A stretch of DNA of 8,680 nt. Source: Flavobacteriaceae bacterium (GTDB lineage Bacteria; Bacteroidota; Bacteroidia; Flavobacteriales; Flavobacteriaceae). Positions 6,513 through 8,680 of the stretch are shown piece after piece. The notes beneath the pieces are model-generated. The model worked only from the letters and a program-made list of their open reading frames with translations. It was not told where the DNA came from and did no database searches. The stretch lies in NCBI GenBank assembly GCA_023145595.1, contig JAGLDM010000180.1, positions 1 through 8,680 on the forward strand, in the 5' to 3' direction. Position 1 is the first letter of the stretch; every line of letters starts with the position of its first letter. Made by a program: the position numbers and the translations under genes.

Positions 6513-7529
6513 ATGAAGGGAGTATTAATTATTAATTTAGGTTCACCAGATAGCACAAGCACCAAAGATGTGCGAAAATATTTAGATGAATTTTTAATGG
6601 ACGAACGTGTTATAGACATGCCGTACTGGAAACGATTTCTACTCGTAAAAGGAATTATTCTAAATACAAGACCAAAAAAATCTGCAGCTGCTTATAAAAA
6701 AATATGGTGGAAAGAGGGTTCTCCTCTAGAGGTTATTTCTGAACAATTTACCAATAAATTACGTAGTGAAATTGATATTCCAGTTGCTTTGGGAATGCGT
6801 TACGGATCAATGAGCATGGAAAAAGCTTTTCAAGAATTGGTAGACCAAGGAGTAACAGATATTTTTATGATTCCGATGTACCCGCATTTTGCAATGAGCA
6901 GTTATGAGACTGTTGAAGTGAAAGCAAAAGAAATTATTTCTAAAAATCATCCACAATTAAAATTGGAATTGTTTCCTGTTTTTTACAAGGAACCAAATTA
7001 TATCAAAGCGATGGTTTCAAATATTGAAAACCAGTTAAAAGGTGTAGATTATGAGCATATTTTATTTTCGTACCACGGACTTCCAGAGCGCCATATTTTA
7101 TTAGCCGACACAACAAAATCACATTGTAAATTAGATGGAAGTTGTTGTGACAAACCTTCAGTTGCGCATAAAACATGTTACAGGCATCAATGCTTTGAAA
7201 CAACAAAAGAAATTGTAAAACAATTAGATCTTAAAGGGAAAACCTATAGTAATTCCTTTCAATCAAGATTGTTAAAAGACCCGTGGATCAAACCATATAC
7301 TGATCAAGAGTTTGAACGTTTTCCGAAAGAAGGCATTAAAAAAATAATTGTTATCACCCCTGCATTTACCGTAGATTGTTTAGAAACTTTGGAGGAAATT
7401 GCGATGGAAGGGAAAAAACAATTCTTAGATGCTGGTGGTGAGAAGTACAAGCACATCAAATGCATGAACGATAATGATGATTGGGTTAATGTTGTTGCAA
7501 ATTGGACAAAAAATTGGCAACAAAAATAA
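6513..7529 (+). CDS. hemH: Ferrochelatase with internal cysteine cluster
   Basis: Inserts ferrous iron into a porphyrin ring; with hemJ next door the substrate is presumably protoporphyrin IX, giving protoheme. The 338 residues match the family. Visible signatures are GVLIINLGSPDS at the start, ALGMRYGSMS (92-101), MYPHFAMSSYETV (122-134), the active-site histidine H188 in SYHGLPERH, SFQSRLLKDPWIKPYT (248-263) and the acidic site DCLETLEEI with E291. Residues 205-227 carry five cysteines (C205, C211, C212, C222, C227; HCKLDGSCCD then TCYRHQC). A class of bacterial ferrochelatases with a [2Fe-2S] cluster held by an internal cysteine segment is known, so such a cluster is likely here. The ATG is preceded by AAGAAGAAG (6501-6509). 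No promoter box was seen in the 85-bp gap upstream, so co-transcription with the regulator is likely. Confidence 0.97.
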   Translation: MKGVLIINLGSPDSTSTKDVRKYLDEFLMDERVIDMPYWKRFLLVKGIILNTRPKKSAAAYKKIWWKEGSPLEVISEQFTNKLRSEIDIPVALGMRYGSMSMEKAFQELVDQGVTDIFMIPMYPHFAMSSYETVEVKAKEIISKNHPQLKLELFPVFYKEPNYIKAMVSNIENQLKGVDYEHILFSYHGLPERHILLADTTKSHCKLDGSCCDKPSVAHKTCYRHQCFETTKEIVKQLDLKGKTYSNSFQSRLLKDPWIKPYTDQEFERFPKEGIKKIIVITPAFTVDCLETLEEIAMEGKKQFLDAGGEKYKHIKCMNDNDDWVNVVANWTKNWQQK

Positions 7530-7542
7530 TTAGTTACCTTTG
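7514..7542 (+). promoter_or_regulatory. Candidate hemJ promoter
   Basis: TACCTTTG at 7535-7542 is an exact TAnnTTTG box. A TTGG begins at 7514, inside the last codons of hemH, with 18 bp between its TTG and the box; this is slightly shorter than the usual 19-21 bp but within the range reported for Flavobacterium promoters. Transcription would begin near 7549, about 24 nt before the hemJ ATG. It is the most convincing promoter in the window. Confidence 0.55.
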
Positions 7543-7572
7543 AAACTAGCTAAAAAATAAAATCATAGACTT

Positions 7573-8118
7573 ATGGATTTTCTTTACTTAAAATCACTTC
7601 ACATTATCTTCGTAGTTACTTGGTTTGCTGGACTATTTTACATCGTTCGTCTATTTATTTATCAGGCTGAAGCCGAAAAAAAACCAAGTCCAAATAAAGA
7701 AATATTACAAGCACAGTATAAATTAATGAGTTGGCGTTTGTGGTATATCATTACATGGCCATCGGCTATTTTAGCAAGTGCTTTTGCGGTTTGGATATTA
7801 GTCCAAACCCCTAGTTATTTAGGCATGAGTTGGATGCTAATCAAACTTGGCTTTGTAGGTTTATTAATTCTTTACCATTTATTTTGCCAACGAATTTTTA
7901 GTCAGTTTCAAAAAGATATTATAACCTTTGGCTCTTTCAAACTAAGAATGTTTAATGAAATTTCCACAATTTTACTGTTTGCTATAGTCTTTTTGGTAGT
8001 ATTAAAAAGTACCATTGACTGGATTTGGGGTACTGTAGGAATTATCGGAATCGGAATTTTATTAATGTTGGGAATTAAACTCTACAAAAGAATCAGAAAC
8101 AAAGAAGAGTTGGATTAA
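7573..8118 (+). CDS. hemJ: Protoporphyrinogen IX oxidase, HemJ/CopD-like membrane protein
   Basis: A 181-residue integral membrane protein of the HemJ (UPF0093) family, often labelled CopD-like, which oxidises protoporphyrinogen IX to protoporphyrin IX in the inner membrane. Family marks are LKSLHIIFVVTWFAGLFYIVRLFIY (H10 and R26), the YKLMSWRLWYIIT segment (49-61), WMLIKLGFVGLLILYH with K91 and H102, and MFNEISTILLFAIVFLVVLKS (126-146). H10 is the equivalent of the conserved heme-ligand histidine of characterised HemJ. Hydrophobic segments sit at about 8-30, 54-77, 84-105, 127-145 and 149-170, so five spans are predicted where many HemJ proteins of about 140-150 residues have four; the fifth is a C-terminal addition. 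The gene follows hemH by 43 bp and probably has its own promoter. Its stop overlaps the stop of the convergent glycosyltransferase gene. Confidence 0.88.
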   Translation: MDFLYLKSLHIIFVVTWFAGLFYIVRLFIYQAEAEKKPSPNKEILQAQYKLMSWRLWYIITWPSAILASAFAVWILVQTPSYLGMSWMLIKLGFVGLLILYHLFCQRIFSQFQKDIITFGSFKLRMFNEISTILLFAIVFLVVLKSTIDWIWGTVGIIGIGILLMLGIKLYKRIRNKEELD

Positions 8119-8680
8119 TTTTCAAAGACGAAAACTTCTCCTCTACTTTTAGAATTATTACTTCCTATAATATAATTTGTATTCCTTGGGTGTATTTTAA
8201 AGGTAATTCCTTGATTTTTTAAGTACGAAATATTTGAAATAATCTCTTTGTAAGAAATGCTATTATTATCAAATACAATCTCTTTAATACCATTTGATTT
8301 TACAAAATCTCTTAAACCCTGTACATTATCTTCCGCCAAAAAACGAAATAACTTTGATTTTGAATTACATACTCTTTTCAACTTCTCATATACCTTATCA
8401 TCTTTACCACAATACACAATTGATTCTGGAAGCACTGATGGTTTCTCTTTCCCATTACTTCGCTGCAATGCCTTTAAAAGATACCAAATATTAATCCCTA
8501 CATACATCACCAAATCGTATAGTCGATTTACTTTAAAATGTTCTCTGTAAAAAATATCCATGGCTTCATGAAAATGTCCTAGCCGCTTAGCATCTCTAAT
8601 TGTACTCTCTCCTTTATAATGAATAACCTTAGAATCAGCATAATAATAATTCTGATACCCTTTATTTAAAATCTTATAAC
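8115..8680 (-). CDS. Family 2 glycosyltransferase, C-terminal part (5' end beyond window)
   Basis: The reading frame stays open from the stop at 8115-8117 to the right edge of the window, giving 187 visible residues and no start. The part nearest the edge reads YKILNKGYQNYYYADSKV, then IHYKGEST at residues 20-27, then a helix with EAMDIFYREHF. In flavobacterial GT2 rhamnosyltransferase-like enzymes this is the acceptor-side end of the catalytic domain. An ATG at 8559-8561 lies after this segment and is internal, so it is not the start. A hydrophobic stretch (DLVMYVGINIWYLLKAL) follows, probably a membrane helix, and then about 110 residues of alternating strand/helix character ending IIGSNNSKSRGEVFVFEN, which I do not recognise as a named domain. 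Likely role: transfer of a sugar in surface polysaccharide or glycan assembly; donor and acceptor unknown. It is convergent with hemJ and probably unrelated to heme. Confidence 0.8.
   Translation of the reverse strand, partial: YKILNKGYQNYYYADSKVIHYKGESTIRDAKRLGHFHEAMDIFYREHFKVNRLYDLVMYVGINIWYLLKALQRSNGKEKPSVLPESIVYCGKDDKVYEKLKRVCNSKSKLFRFLAEDNVQGLRDFVKSNGIKEIVFDNNSISYKEIISNISYLKNQGITFKIHPRNTNYIIGSNNSKSRGEVFVFEN

Noticed and set aside
8257..8550. 97-codon plus-strand frame opposite the glycosyltransferase tail
   Set aside because: Antisense shadow; low-complexity Ser/Phe/Leu composition and no recognisable motif.
8115..8561. A stand-alone 148-residue protein starting at the ATG at 8561
   Set aside because: The frame stays open to the window edge and the upstream residues match the glycosyltransferase family, so this ATG is internal.

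Overview
The window is an AT-rich stretch of a Bacteroidota chromosome, most likely a member of the Flavobacteriaceae. The evidence is the protein style, the A-rich translation starts with little Shine-Dalgarno signal, and several exact TAnnTTTG boxes (the Bacteroidota -7 promoter element). Almost all of it is a heme biosynthesis locus built around one divergent control region.

Left arm, minus strand, transcribed from about 5260 towards 1: hemA (glutamyl-tRNA reductase), a fused hemC-hemD gene (hydroxymethylbilane synthase plus uroporphyrinogen-III synthase in one polypeptide), hemB (porphobilinogen synthase, zinc type) and hemL (glutamate-1-semialdehyde aminomutase). Together they take glutamyl-tRNA through ALA (C5 route) to uroporphyrinogen III. 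hemA and hemCD overlap by 11 bp. hemCD and hemB are separated by 58 bp carrying a REP-like palindrome. hemB and hemL are separated by 95 bp.

Centre, 5238-5524: a 287-bp divergent intergenic region with a perfect 11-bp inverted repeat on the hemA side and -7-like boxes facing both ways. No coding capacity was seen.

Right arm, plus strand: an AraC-family regulator of the PchR (siderophore/iron-responsive) type carrying a Cys-Pro dipeptide before its DNA-binding domain, a candidate 16-codon peptide, hemH (ferrochelatase with an internal cysteine cluster) and hemJ (membrane protoporphyrinogen oxidase) with what looks like its own promoter. The right arm supplies the last two steps, protoporphyrinogen IX to protoporphyrin IX to protoheme. 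The middle steps (hemE, hemF or hemN) are absent and must be encoded elsewhere.

Right edge, minus strand: the C-terminal part of a family 2 glycosyltransferase, convergent with hemJ and overlapping it by 4 bp. It runs off the window and is probably not functionally related to heme. No tRNA, rRNA, CRISPR, transposase or phage gene was seen. The points most worth following up are the control region (palindrome plus PchR-like regulator), the tiny reading frame before hemH, and the REP-like element where hemE/hemF might have been expected.
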